DNA of 64,000 bases, from NCBI GenBank assembly GCA_024742415.1, contig JANSYN010000006.1, forward strand, positions 222,127-286,126. Reading direction: 5' to 3'. Made by a program: the position numbers and the translations under genes. Positions 1 through 9,517 of this stretch are shown here, in pieces (within the stretch, counting starts at the first letter, position 1; every line of letters begins with the position of its first letter). Under the pieces are notes generated by a model, which saw only the letters and a program-made list of their open reading frames with translations, was not told the DNA's origin and did not search any database. The stretch is from Gammaproteobacteria bacterium (GTDB lineage: Bacteria > Pseudomonadota > Gammaproteobacteria > Pseudomonadales > Halieaceae).

Positions 1-1149
1 ACCGACTGGGAAACCGTCCAGGGCCTGGAAGACATCGGCTACCCGGTTGCAGAAATCAGCGCTGATGGCAGTTTCGTCTGCACCAAACCCGACCACACCG
101 GCGGGCTTGTCTCAACAGCCACGGTCGCTGAGCAGATGCTCTATGAAATTGGCGACCCACAGGCCTACATGCTGCCCGATGTGATCTGTGATTTTTCCAC
201 GGCCCGTTTTGAGCAGCTTGGGGAAAACCGCGTGCGGGTCATTGGGGCGACCGGCCGCCCTGCGCCAGACACCTACAAGGTCAGCGCCACCTACCTGGAT
301 GAGTTTCGCGGCGGTACCTACCTGAGTTTCTACGGCATCGATGCTGACAAAAAAGCACGCGCGCTCTGCGCCGCCGTGTTCCAGGCGGCGCGCAACACTC
401 TCTGCGCCCTGGGGCTGGCAGACTACAGTGAAACCAGCGTGGAGATCATGGGCACGGAGTGTCAGTACGGTGCGTTCAGCGAGGTTCAAGGCAGCCGCGA
501 AGTCGTGGCCAAAATTGCCGCAAAGCACCCCGACGCAGCGGGTATCGGGATTCTTCTCAAAGAAGCGGTGGGATTGGGATTGGCAACCCCTCCTGGCTTG
601 TCGGGGTTTGCCGGGAGTCGGCCCAGCCCATCGCCGGTGGTGCGCCTGTTTTCTTTCACCTTGCCCAAAGCCGAGGTGGATGTGTGCATTGAACTGGATA
701 ACACAACAACGCCATGCGCCCAGACCCAGGGGCAGGCCTTCGACGCCGCTACGCTCATCCGCCCGCAGGTACCGGCAGCGGACAGTCGCGAAGACCTGGT
801 CAAGGTAGCGCTGGTCAAGCTCGCCTGGGGGCGTAGCGGCGACAAGGGCAACAAAGCCAACATCGGCATTATTGCGCGCAGGGCAGAGTACCTGCCGTAT
901 ATCTGGGAGCACCTGACCGAGCGTGTGGTGACCGAGCGCTTCGCCCATTTTCTGGAGAATGCCCAGGCAGAAAGCGTTGAGCGCTTCCTGCTACCAGGCT
1001 GCAACGCCATTAACTTTCTGCTGCACGATGTGTTGGGCGGTGGCGGTGTCGCCAGTATCCGCAATGACCCCCAGGGCAAGGGTTATGCGCAACTCCTGTT
1101 ATCCTGCCCGATCGGTATTCCCGCCTCGCTTGCAGAGAAAATCCTATGA
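1..1149 (+). CDS. atuA: AtuA family protein (acyclic terpene utilization), 5' truncated by window edge
   Basis: The reading frame is open from base 1, so the ORF-track start at 136 is internal and the true start lies upstream of the window; 382 residues are visible. The first part matches the end of the DUF1446/AtuA domain. The C-terminal 110 residues or so, with the motif WGRSGDKGNKANIG and a PGCNAINFLLHDVLGGGG stretch, match the small AtuA-like C-terminal domain. AtuA is encoded in Pseudomonas citronellol/geraniol clusters but its biochemical role is not established. The stop overlaps the next start (ATGA), so it is translationally coupled to the carboxyltransferase gene. Family assignment is firm; the role in terpene breakdown is inferred from the neighbours. 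Confidence 0.88.
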   Translation, partial: TDWETVQGLEDIGYPVAEISADGSFVCTKPDHTGGLVSTATVAEQMLYEIGDPQAYMLPDVICDFSTARFEQLGENRVRVIGATGRPAPDTYKVSATYLDEFRGGTYLSFYGIDADKKARALCAAVFQAARNTLCALGLADYSETSVEIMGTECQYGAFSEVQGSREVVAKIAAKHPDAAGIGILLKEAVGLGLATPPGLSGFAGSRPSPSPVVRLFSFTLPKAEVDVCIELDNTTTPCAQTQGQAFDAATLIRPQVPAADSREDLVKVALVKLAWGRSGDKGNKANIGIIARRAEYLPYIWEHLTERVVTERFAHFLENAQAESVERFLLPGCNAINFLLHDVLGGGGVASIRNDPQGKGYAQLLLSCPIGIPASLAEKIL

Positions 1150-2768
1150 CAGTATTCAACTCCAGGGTTAAAACCTCCTCGGAAGGATTCATCAAAAACC
1201 GCACCGAGATGCTGGCACTGGTCGACAAGCTGCAGGCGCTCAACGCCCGCGGCGCGGCGATCTCCGAAAAACGCAAACCGCGCTTCGAGGCGCGCGGCCA
1301 GCTCACGCCGCGTGAGCGCCTGGCACGCCTGCTCGACCCGGGCATGCCCTTCCTCACCGTGGGCAATCTTGCCGGTTACCTGGTTGATACCACCGAGGAA
1401 GAAAAATCCATTCCCGGCTCCACCGTGATCACCGGCATCGGCTTCATCGCTGGCGTGCGCTGCATGATCGTAGTGGACGACAGCGGCATCGCCGCCGGCA
1501 CGCTGACCTCGGGAACCGGCTATCGCGTGACCCGTTGTGAAGAAATCGCGCTGCAGCAAAAGCTGCCGTTTGTGCACCTGGTTGAAAGCGGCGGCGGTGA
1601 CCTCATCAACTACACGGTGCAGAGTTTCACCAAGGGCGGGGAACTGTTCGGCAATCTCGCCAAACTCAGCAAGGCGGGCATCCCGGTGATCTCCATCCTG
1701 CACGGATCATCCACTGCAGGTGGTGCCTACATGCCTGGCCTGAGCGACTATGTGATCGCCGTAAAAGGCAACGGCAAGGCGTTTCTGGCGGGGCCGCCGT
1801 TATTGCGCGCCGCCACCGGCGAAATCGCAACCGAGCAGGAACTGGGCGGAGCGGAAATGCACGCCAGTGTGTCGGGCCTTGCCGAATACCTGACCGAGAA
1901 CGATGGCCAGGCCGTACAGGTCTGTCGCGAGCTGGTGCAGCGCCTGCACTGGAACAAGGATTGCGCGAGGCCGCGTCGCGGCAGCTTCGCCGCCCCGCTG
2001 TACGACCCCGACGAACTGGCCGGTGTGATCCCCTGCGACTACCGCACGCCCTATGACATGCGCGAGCTGGTAGCGCGCGTGGTCGACGGCTCTGACTTTA
2101 TGGACTTCAAGGCACGCTATGGGCCGGCAACGGTTTGCCTGCAGGCTGAAATTTTCGGTATGCCCTGCGGCATTCTCGGCAACAACGGGCCGATTGACCC
2201 GGCCGGCGCTACCAAGGCTACCCAGTTCCTGCAACTGTGCGATCAGGCCAACATTCCCGTGATCTTCCTGCAGAACACCACCGGTTACATCGTTGGAACG
2301 CAATCGGAACGGGCCGGCATGATTAAACACGGCTCCAAGATGATCCAGGCCGTGACCAATCTCGAAGTACCGCGTCTCACACTGATGACAGGCGCCAGTT
2401 TTGGAGCGGGCAACTACGGCATGTGTGGCCGGCACTTCGACCCGGACTTTCTATTCACGCTACCCAATGCCGCCACCGGCGTGATGGGCGGTGAACAGGC
2501 AGCCAAAACCATGTCGATGGTGGCGCGCGGCAAGGCGCAGGCGAGCGGCCAGGACGTTAACGAGGAGGCGCTGGCCCAGCAGGAGGCGTATCTCACGCAC
2601 TTGTTTGACAGCCAGTCCAGCGCTTTCTACACCTCTGGCCATATGATGGACGACGGCATGATCGATCCGCGCCACACACGACAGACATTGGGATTTTTAC
2701 TGGAAACGGTGTGGGAGACACGACACCGTACAGTGCGCGAGAACAGCTTCGGCATCGCCAGGATGTAA
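1146..2768 (+). CDS. Acyl-CoA carboxylase carboxyltransferase (beta) subunit, geranyl-/methylcrotonyl-CoA type
   Basis: This 540-residue protein has the two crotonase-fold halves of biotin-dependent carboxyltransferases. The first carries GSTVITGIGFIAGVRCMIV and HGSSTAGGAYMPGLSDY (acyl-CoA site). The second carries GILGNNGPIDPAGATKATQF and FGAGNYGMCGR (carboxybiotin site). It would transfer CO2 from the biotin of the alpha subunit encoded at 3736 to an unsaturated branched acyl-CoA. Length and the ERLARLLDPG start fit the MCC/GCC beta family. Coupling to atuA favours geranyl-CoA carboxylase (AtuC), but leucine-pathway MCC cannot be excluded by eye. The start overlaps the atuA stop by 4 nt. 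Confidence 0.88.
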   Translation: MTVFNSRVKTSSEGFIKNRTEMLALVDKLQALNARGAAISEKRKPRFEARGQLTPRERLARLLDPGMPFLTVGNLAGYLVDTTEEEKSIPGSTVITGIGFIAGVRCMIVVDDSGIAAGTLTSGTGYRVTRCEEIALQQKLPFVHLVESGGGDLINYTVQSFTKGGELFGNLAKLSKAGIPVISILHGSSTAGGAYMPGLSDYVIAVKGNGKAFLAGPPLLRAATGEIATEQELGGAEMHASVSGLAEYLTENDGQAVQVCRELVQRLHWNKDCARPRRGSFAAPLYDPDELAGVIPCDYRTPYDMRELVARVVDGSDFMDFKARYGPATVCLQAEIFGMPCGILGNNGPIDPAGATKATQFLQLCDQANIPVIFLQNTTGYIVGTQSERAGMIKHGSKMIQAVTNLEVPRLTLMTGASFGAGNYGMCGRHFDPDFLFTLPNAATGVMGGEQAAKTMSMVARGKAQASGQDVNEEALAQQEAYLTHLFDSQSSAFYTSGHMMDDGMIDPRHTRQTLGFLLETVWETRHRTVRENSFGIARM

Positions 2769-2910
2769 GCGCCGCGGCGTCGCGTAGCGCAATGTTCAGC
2801 CTGCGCGCACGACAACCTGCGCACACTATCGGCGCTGCAACCACGACACAGAAAGAGCGTCTGTAGCGGCATCACAGGCACAACATTAAACAGGCGACGG
2901 AGAAACACCT

Positions 2911-3720
2911 ATGACAGCCCTGCCCGACACCCGCGATCTATTGCTTGAACCTGCCGGCAGTGTGCTCACCATCTGGCTGAATCGACCACAGGCAAAAAAC
3001 GCACTATCGGCAGAGATGGTAGATGAGTTGCATGCCGTGCTCGATGCCGCACGCGATGACCCGCAACTGCGCACGCTGATCATACGCGGCAAAGGTGGCG
3101 TATTTTGCGCAGGGGGTGACATCAAGGGTTTTAAATCTGGCCTGCAGGATGCACCGCCCGATGCAGCCGACGTCGCCAGGGGCAACCGCGAGTTTGGCGA
3201 CCTGATGATCAAACTCAACGAGCAACCACAAACCGTGATCATGCTTGTGGAGGGCGCTGCCATTGGCGGCGGCCTGGGCCTGGCCTGCATCGGCGATGTC
3301 ACTATCGTGACACGCACGGCCAGGTTTCGCCTGTCAGAAACCAGCCTCGGTATACCGCCAGCGCAGATCGCGCCTTTTGTTACCGAGCGCGTGGGCCTGA
3401 CGCAGGCGCGCCGGCTGATGCTGACCGGCGCACGCTTTACCGGTGAAGAAGCGGTGCGCCTGGGCATCGGCCACCTGCTGGCCGAGGATGCCGATGCCAT
3501 GAATGCACAGTGCGCCGCGGTACTCGAGCAAATAGCCCTGTGCGCTCCCGGCGCGAACCGGGTCACCAAATCCATTATGTTTGAGGGCACACGCCGGCCG
3601 CGCGCAGAAGCACTGGATTACGCCGCGCGCGGTTTCGCGCAGTGCATGCTTTCTGACGAGGGGCGAGAAGGCGTGGCCGCCTTCGTTGAAAAACGCAAAG
3701 CCGCGTGGGCCAATGACTAG
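2911..3720 (+). CDS. Enoyl-CoA hydratase/isomerase family protein (AtuE/LiuC-like)
   Basis: The 269-residue crotonase-fold protein contains the oxyanion-hole segments FCAGGDIKGFK and EGAAIGGGLGLACIGDVTI. A glutamate in the FRLSETSLGIPPAQI segment sits near the expected catalytic region. In acyclic terpene or leucine pathways such a hydratase acts after the carboxylase, on isohexenylglutaconyl-CoA or methylglutaconyl-CoA. Its position between the two carboxylase subunit genes matches the atuC-atuE-atuF and liuB-liuC-liuD orders. A purine-rich ACGGAGAAA lies about 10 nt before the ATG. The preceding 142-nt gap is the largest in the operon. Exact substrate is inferred. Confidence 0.87.
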   Translation: MTALPDTRDLLLEPAGSVLTIWLNRPQAKNALSAEMVDELHAVLDAARDDPQLRTLIIRGKGGVFCAGGDIKGFKSGLQDAPPDAADVARGNREFGDLMIKLNEQPQTVIMLVEGAAIGGGLGLACIGDVTIVTRTARFRLSETSLGIPPAQIAPFVTERVGLTQARRLMLTGARFTGEEAVRLGIGHLLAEDADAMNAQCAAVLEQIALCAPGANRVTKSIMFEGTRRPRAEALDYAARGFAQCMLSDEGREGVAAFVEKRKAAWAND

Positions 3721-3735
3721 CAAGGGAAGAACAGC

Positions 3736-5748
3736 ATGAGCCAATTCACCCGTGTACTGGTGGCCAACCGTGGCGAGATTGCCTGCCGCATTATTCGCAG
3801 CGCCAAAGCGCAGGGCTACACAACCATCGCCGTATACTCTGACGCCGACGCCGGTGCAGTGCATGTGCAGGCGGCCGACGACGCCGTCTGCATAGGGCCG
3901 GGGCCGGTGAATGAGTCGTACCTGGTGATCGACAACATCCTCGCGGCGGCGCGCAGCAGTGGCGCGCAGGCCATACATCCGGGCTACGGCTTTCTCAGCG
4001 AGAACGCTGACTTTGCCATCGCCTGTGACAGCGCCGGAATCACCTTCATCGGCCCAAGCCCTGAGGCCATTCGTGTGATGGGCAACAAGGCCGAAGCCAA
4101 ACGCCGCATGATCAAGGCAGGCGTACCCTGCGTACCAGGGTATGAAGGCGAAGACCAAAGCGATGAAACATTGCTGGCGGAGGCTACGGGCATTGGGCTG
4201 CCGTTAATGGTAAAGGCCGCAGCCGGTGGCGGTGGGCGCGGCATGCGCCTGGTGCACGAACAGGCTGAGTTGGCCAATGCCATTGCACTGGCGCGGGCGG
4301 AAGCGCAAAGCGCCTTTGGCAGTTCCGAACTGATCCTCGAAAAAGCGATTGTTCGCCCGCGCCATGTGGAAGTACAGGTCTTTGCCGACAGTCAGGGCAA
4401 TACGATCCACCTGGGCGAGCGCGACTGCTCGGTACAGCGGCGCCACCAGAAAGTCATTGAAGAGGCGCCCTGCCCGATCATGACAGCGGACCTGCGCGAA
4501 GCGATGGGTGCCGCGGCCGTGGCTGCGGCCGAAAGCATCCACTACTGCGGTGCGGGTACCGTTGAATTTTTACTGGATGAGTCCGGCGAATTTTACTTCC
4601 TGGAAATGAACACGCGCTTGCAGGTGGAACACCCGGTGACAGAAATGATCACTGGCCTGGACCTGGTCGCGCTACAACTGCAAGTCGCACAGGGGCACAG
4701 TCTCGGCCTGCAGCAACAGGACATTGTGCTGCAAGGTCACGCCATCGAAGCGCGCCTGTACACCGAAGACACCACCCAGGGCTTCCTGCCCACGGCGGGG
4801 CCGGTAGATTTGTGGTCGCCCGCAGCCGGCCCGGGCATACGCGTGGATGCCGGCATTGGCACAGGCCAGGCGGTGTCGCCGTACTACGACCCGATGGTCG
4901 CGAAGATCATCGCCAGCGGCCCAACGCGCGAAGTGGCTCGCCTGCGCCTGATCGAGGCACTCAACGACACCGTACTGTTTGGCACTCGACACAACCGCGA
5001 TTTTCTCATTGCCTGCTTGCAGAAACAGACCTTCGCAGACGGCCAGGCGACAACCGCCTTTATCGACGAAGAGTTTACGCCCGATGAACTGGCTGGCACT
5101 ACCCCCTCCTTTGCCGACAGCGCGGTCGCTTCCGTGATCGAAGCGGCGCTCGAGCACAGCACGGCCTACAGCAACAGCGTTGTGGTTGCCCCGGAGCTGC
5201 GCGACTGGGCCAGTGCCGGTGCGCTGGTCACACGCAAGCAATATGTTCACGGGGACACCTGTCATGACCTTGGCATTACGCCTATGGGCAACATGACTTA
5301 CACGGTATCAGACCAGGAACACAGCGTTACCGTCGCGCTACATGCCATGGAAGACACCAGCGCCCGTGTCAGCGTCGATGGGCGGCAGTGCGCCGTGCGC
5401 TTTTTGCTCGCCGAACCGGGCAAACTCCACCTGGCTGTCGAAGGTCGCGCTGCACACTATTGCGACATGATCCGCCTCGACGGCCAGGTGGACGCCGCCG
5501 CCGGCGGTGGCAACGCGGTGGCGCCGATGCACGGCCTGCTGATGGAAGTGCGCGTCTCTGCAGGCGATGTTGTGAGCCAGGGGCAGACCCTCGCCGTTCT
5601 GGAAGCGATGAAGATGCACCATGAGATTACCGCTGCCGCGGCCGGCACTGTTATCGCGGTCATTGCAGAAGCGGGCAGCCAGGTTGCCGCTGACGACTTG
5701 CTGATCGAGATCGCGGTGCCAGAACAGGGCGAGAGCGACAGCGGGTGA
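3736..5748 (+). CDS. Acyl-CoA carboxylase biotin carboxylase/BCCP (alpha) subunit
   Basis: The 670-residue protein starts with a biotin carboxylase N-domain (ANRGEIACRIIRSAK). An ATP-grasp domain follows, with the glycine-rich loop KAAAGGGGRGMR, HLGERDCSVQRRHQKVIEEAP and MNTRLQVEHPVTEMITG. It ends in a biotinyl domain with the biotin-attachment lysine in VLEAMKMHHEI. It carboxylates its own biotin using ATP and bicarbonate and partners with the carboxyltransferase at 1146. Length equals MCC-alpha/AtuF/LiuD proteins. It closes the operon 15 nt after the hydratase. The following gap holds a 10-bp repeat array and a convergent gene. Confidence 0.9.
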   Translation: MSQFTRVLVANRGEIACRIIRSAKAQGYTTIAVYSDADAGAVHVQAADDAVCIGPGPVNESYLVIDNILAAARSSGAQAIHPGYGFLSENADFAIACDSAGITFIGPSPEAIRVMGNKAEAKRRMIKAGVPCVPGYEGEDQSDETLLAEATGIGLPLMVKAAAGGGGRGMRLVHEQAELANAIALARAEAQSAFGSSELILEKAIVRPRHVEVQVFADSQGNTIHLGERDCSVQRRHQKVIEEAPCPIMTADLREAMGAAAVAAAESIHYCGAGTVEFLLDESGEFYFLEMNTRLQVEHPVTEMITGLDLVALQLQVAQGHSLGLQQQDIVLQGHAIEARLYTEDTTQGFLPTAGPVDLWSPAAGPGIRVDAGIGTGQAVSPYYDPMVAKIIASGPTREVARLRLIEALNDTVLFGTRHNRDFLIACLQKQTFADGQATTAFIDEEFTPDELAGTTPSFADSAVASVIEAALEHSTAYSNSVVVAPELRDWASAGALVTRKQYVHGDTCHDLGITPMGNMTYTVSDQEHSVTVALHAMEDTSARVSVDGRQCAVRFLLAEPGKLHLAVEGRAAHYCDMIRLDGQVDAAAGGGNAVAPMHGLLMEVRVSAGDVVSQGQTLAVLEAMKMHHEITAAAAGTVIAVIAEAGSQVAADDLLIEIAVPEQGESDSG

Positions 5749-5871
5749 TGCGCCAGCCGCTGCCATGACCCGCTACCTTGTGGTTAACCTGCGGCCCGGT
5801 TGCACCGCCCTGTAGCGCGCCGCAGGCCTGCAGATGACCTTGATGCGGTCAGTTCACGTAGTTTTTACGCA

Positions 5872-5921
5872 CACCTGATCACAACTAATCACAACTGATC
5901 ACACCTAATCACAACTACCAC
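5872..5921. repeat. Five tandem 10-bp repeats with TGATCA/TAATCA cores
   Basis: Five consecutive 10-bp units of the form aactRATCAC (acctgatcac, aactaatcac, aactgatcac, acctaatcac, aactaccacg) fill the gap between two convergent genes. The phase is one helical turn. Two units contain the palindrome TGATCA. No hairpin with a T-run follows, so it is not an ordinary terminator. Function is unknown; a clustered protein-binding site or slippage product are both possible. Confidence 0.7.
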
Positions 5922-5940
5922 GTACGCACTGACCCCGGCG

Positions 5941-7812
5941 TCAGGCCGCGCGCAACAGGCGGCCCAAACGCTCCTTGCCCAGTGCCGGCGTGAAGTCGCC
6001 CGCCTCCCACACCGGCTCACCGTTGATCAGCACGCAGCTGACCACGCCGTCCGAGCGGTTGAGCATCTGGTGGTGCTCAAACAGTTCGCGGTGCACGAAC
6101 TGACGGTTGTCGTTGCTGTCCCAGGCGGCGAGAGCCTCGGGATCAATCAGCACCATGTCTGCCTGCGCACCAATGTCGAGCCTGCCAACGTCCAGGCCAA
6201 AAAACTCGGCGGGCTCGCGCGTGAGGCGGCTGACCATTTTGCCCACGGTCTCCAGGCCTTTTCGCTGGGCATGTTTCAGGGACATCAGGTTAGCGTCAAA
6301 AAACGCCATGTTGGTGATGTGCGCGCCGGAATCATTAAAGCCGGGCATCGCATCCTTGTGCAGCAGTAGCTCAAGCGTGGTGTCGGCATTGAGATTGCCC
6401 ACGTCGACCCAGAAGCGAAAGCCCTTGTCGTAGCGGCGCATCAGGTGCAGCATCAGGTCGGCGTCATCGCGCAGGGGTTTTGGAAAGCTCTCCAGCGCCT
6501 CGCGCTCCGCATCAGAGCGCGCAGCATTGCTGGCACCGGCCTGAAAGCGCAGCACGCGTTCAAACAGCGCCTGTAGTGTTTCACCTTCCCAGTCGGCCAC
6601 CGGTGCACCGTCGAATACCATCAGCTTGAGTTCACGCACCACGAGGTTGTCGGGAAAGCCCAGCTTTGTCCGCAGGTGCGCAAGATTGCGACCGGTACGG
6701 CCATGCATCCAGTCTTTGCGGAAGCGCTCGACGAAGGCCGGGTCGTTGAGCAATGCCATGCGGCCCTCAACATCATCGTACTCCTTGGCGATGAGCTCGG
6801 CGGTGGAGTCGAGTTCCTCATACAGAGGCGACACAATGCCGTCCGACCAGATGCGGAAATTGGTGCCCAGCGCCTGGAAGTGGATATTGCCCTTGAAGAG
6901 TTTGGTGTTGAGCAACGTGGCCAGGCCAAGGAAGCTCTTGTGCGCGCCGGGCATCAGCACAAACTCCAGTACCGACAGCGCGCTGGTTTTCAGTGTTTTG
7001 CCAAACAGGCGGCCGCTGGTCAGCATAAAATAGAGCATCGCCTTGATGCGCTTTTCAATGATCGGCGTGGTCTGCCACACGCGATCGCGGTTGCGCACAA
7101 TGCGCAGCAAGCGCTTGAGTTCACCAAAGCTCGCAAACTGCGTTGGAATGCGCTTTTCCGTGTTGGGCGCATTGGACAAATAGTGGAAGGGCAGACCGTC
7201 GGTGCTCATGCCGAGGTAGCCCTGGTCCATCGCCTCTGACAGCAGTTGCTCCATGCGCTGCAGCTCTGCCTCGGTCGGCTCGCGCGTGACGCTGTTTTCC
7301 AGGCCCATGGCTTCAACGCGCAACATGGAGTGCGGCAGGAATGCCGCCACGTTTGGGCCCAGGGGCACGTTGTCGAAGTGATCCAGGTATTCGGTTGGGT
7401 TGCTCCAGGTCACCGCTTCAACGCACTTGTTCAATACCGGCTTGGGAATATTCTCGACGCGGGTAAAACAATCCACGATGGGGTTTTGCCCGTTCTCCTG
7501 CTGCTTGCCAAAGCTGGTCCCCAGGCTGCAGTTACCCACCAGCACCGTGGTGGTGCCGTGGCGCACAACTTCAGGCAGTCCCGGCTCCAGATCGACTTCC
7601 AGATCGAGGTGGGTGTGAATGTCCAGCAAGCCCGGCATCAGCCATTGCCCGGTCGCATCGATGACCCGGTCTGCCGGCGTGCGCGGCAGGTTTTGCCCGC
7701 GCGCCACAACCTTGCCGGCCTTTACCGCAACGTCCTGTTCCTGGGGCGCACCGCCACTGCCGTCAAATACCAGTGCGTTTTGAATCAGTATATCCCACGT
7801 TTTTCTCGACAT
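5941..7812 (-). CDS. Amidohydrolase family protein, N-acyl-D-amino-acid deacylase (D-aminoacylase)-like
   Basis: The 623-residue protein is an Amidohydro_3/D-aminoacylase relative. It shows a beta-sandwich start (DILIQNALVFDGSGG), the metal-binding LLDIHTHLDLEV, and a GNCSLG segment where D-aminoacylases keep a conserved Cys. Near the C-terminus, GFNDSGAHITNMAFFD carries the metal-ligand Asp, and VGRLDIGAQADMVLID closes the sandwich. It would hydrolyse an N-acyl or other amide bond in the cytoplasm. The family also covers dihydroorotase-like enzymes, so the substrate is uncertain. It is longer than classical D-aminoacylases of about 480 residues, as in many marine gammaproteobacterial homologues. 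It is convergent with the carboxylase operon. Confidence 0.82.
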   Translation of the reverse strand: MSRKTWDILIQNALVFDGSGGAPQEQDVAVKAGKVVARGQNLPRTPADRVIDATGQWLMPGLLDIHTHLDLEVDLEPGLPEVVRHGTTTVLVGNCSLGTSFGKQQENGQNPIVDCFTRVENIPKPVLNKCVEAVTWSNPTEYLDHFDNVPLGPNVAAFLPHSMLRVEAMGLENSVTREPTEAELQRMEQLLSEAMDQGYLGMSTDGLPFHYLSNAPNTEKRIPTQFASFGELKRLLRIVRNRDRVWQTTPIIEKRIKAMLYFMLTSGRLFGKTLKTSALSVLEFVLMPGAHKSFLGLATLLNTKLFKGNIHFQALGTNFRIWSDGIVSPLYEELDSTAELIAKEYDDVEGRMALLNDPAFVERFRKDWMHGRTGRNLAHLRTKLGFPDNLVVRELKLMVFDGAPVADWEGETLQALFERVLRFQAGASNAARSDAEREALESFPKPLRDDADLMLHLMRRYDKGFRFWVDVGNLNADTTLELLLHKDAMPGFNDSGAHITNMAFFDANLMSLKHAQRKGLETVGKMVSRLTREPAEFFGLDVGRLDIGAQADMVLIDPEALAAWDSNDNRQFVHRELFEHHQMLNRSDGVVSCVLINGEPVWEAGDFTPALGKERLGRLLRAA

Positions 7813-7968
7813 GTTCTGTACCTCGTTTGCTGACGCCTTCTACTTGCGCAAGACCCTACATTCTACGGTGTCAATCACGCGTGCAGGCCGGCGCCCATGG
7901 TATCGAAAGCCGGCGGTATGTTCTATGCTCTGTCGCACTGCGTAGCATGCGCGAACAGGAACAGATCA

Positions 7969-9441
7969 TTGCCAGCCCCCACTTTTGACAACAGCTACGC
8001 CCGCCTGTCGGACAAATTCTATACACGCCAGCCTCCCACGCCGGTGGACCGCCCCGGCAGCATTCGCATCAACCGCGAACTAGCCGGCTATCTGGGCGTG
8101 GACGCGCAGTGGCTGGCCAGCGATGAGGGCACCGCCACGGTGGCCGGCAACCACGTTCCGGCGGGGGCAGAACCGCTTGCAGCAGTGTACGCCGGCCACC
8201 AGTTCGGCAGCTACAATCCGCAGCTCGGTGACGGGCGCGCTGTGCTGCTCGGAGAAGTGCTGGCCGGCGATGGACGCCGTTTCGATATTCAGCTAAAGGG
8301 CTCCGGCCCTACGCCCTACTCACGCGGGGGCGACGGACGCTCGGCCCTGGGGCCGGTGGTACGCGAGTACATCGTCAGTGAGGCCATGGCCGCACTCCAG
8401 GTACCCACCACGCGCGCACTGGCGGCCGTTACCACCGGTGAACGCGTCGCGCGCGAGACACTGCTGCCCGGCGGCGTGCTGGCACGCGTTGCCAGCAGCC
8501 ATATTCGTGTTGGCACCGTGGAATACTTTGCCGCCAGGGGTGAGACAGACGCGCTGCATGAACTGGCCAACCATGTGATTGTACGCCACTTTCCCGAGTG
8601 CGCAGACTCCGACAACCCGACCCTGCACATGCTGCAGGCGATCATTGGCCGCCAGGCCGAGCTCATTGCCCGCTGGCAACTGCTGGGCTTCATCCACGGC
8701 GTGATGAATACCGACAACATGCTGCTGTGCGGCGAGACCGTCGACTACGGCCCCTGCGCTTTCATGGATGCCTTCAACCCCGCGCAGGTGTACAGCTCAA
8801 TCGACCACGCCGGGCGCTACGCCTACCGCAACCAGCCCGGTATGGGCCACTGGAACCTGTCGCGCCTGGCACAATCGCTGCTGCCGCTGCTGGACGACAA
8901 CCAGGAGCGCGCCATCGAGCAGGCGCAGGCGGCCATCAATGGCTTTCCCGCACTGTTTCTTGACGCCCACAGCCGCGGGCTCGCACAGAAACTCGGCCTT
9001 GCTGCACTGACCGACGATGACACCGCACTGGTAGAAGACCTGTTTGCCACCATGGCAAGCCAGCACCTGGATTTCACGCTGACCTTTGCACAACTGACGG
9101 ACCTGGCCGAAGACGACACCAGCAACGACAGACTCAGTGACGACTACCCCGTACCACCAGCACTAGAGCCGTGGCTGGCGCGCTGGCGCGCGCGCCTGCA
9201 AACGGACTCACTGACTCCGGGGGATCGCGTGCGACGCATGCGCCAGGCCAACCCGGTGTTCATCGCACGCAATCACCAGGTCGAAGCGGCAATCGTGGCG
9301 GCGTACCAGGGCGATTTTGCCCCCTTTCACGCACTGGTCGATCTGCTTGAGGCGCCATTGACCTACCGCGCCGAGCTGGCGTCTTACGCCGCGCCGCCGC
9401 AACCGGAAGAAATCGTTCAGCAAACCTTTTGTGGCACTTAA
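7969..9441 (+). CDS. selO: SelO family protein adenylyltransferase (YdiU/UPF0061)
   Basis: SelO is a pseudokinase-fold enzyme that transfers AMP from ATP to protein hydroxyl groups. Visible hallmarks are AVYAGHQFGSYNPQLGDGRA, QLKGSGPTPYSRGGDGRSAL, the catalytic-loop segment GFIHGVMNTDNM and the metal-binding DYGPCAFMDAF. The track ORF starts at 7897, but its first 24 codons lack similarity. TTG 7969, with AGGAACAG just upstream, gives PAPTFDNSYARL at the N-terminus and 490 residues, the family norm. The C-terminus ends FCGT: a Cys three from the end, where other family members carry Cys or selenocysteine. An internal Cys is also present. Confidence 0.9.
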   Translation: MPAPTFDNSYARLSDKFYTRQPPTPVDRPGSIRINRELAGYLGVDAQWLASDEGTATVAGNHVPAGAEPLAAVYAGHQFGSYNPQLGDGRAVLLGEVLAGDGRRFDIQLKGSGPTPYSRGGDGRSALGPVVREYIVSEAMAALQVPTTRALAAVTTGERVARETLLPGGVLARVASSHIRVGTVEYFAARGETDALHELANHVIVRHFPECADSDNPTLHMLQAIIGRQAELIARWQLLGFIHGVMNTDNMLLCGETVDYGPCAFMDAFNPAQVYSSIDHAGRYAYRNQPGMGHWNLSRLAQSLLPLLDDNQERAIEQAQAAINGFPALFLDAHSRGLAQKLGLAALTDDDTALVEDLFATMASQHLDFTLTFAQLTDLAEDDTSNDRLSDDYPVPPALEPWLARWRARLQTDSLTPGDRVRRMRQANPVFIARNHQVEAAIVAAYQGDFAPFHALVDLLEAPLTYRAELASYAAPPQPEEIVQQTFCGT

Positions 9442-9517
9442 CGCCGCAGCGTGCAAAGCGCCGGCGACGAAGGGCGGGTGCCTGTGCGGGCACAGCATGG
9501 GCCCGGGCAACCGGCGT

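Noticed and set aside
112-948. Long minus-strand ORFs opposite atuA and similar long shadows elsewhere (e.g. 12801-14048, 37000-38025, 18157-19245)
   Set aside because: They lie antisense to genes with clear motifs, show His/Arg/Gln-rich composition typical of shadows in GC-rich DNA, and have no recognisable domains.
5872-5921. CRISPR-like array
   Set aside because: Units are 10 bp with no spacers and there are no cas genes.
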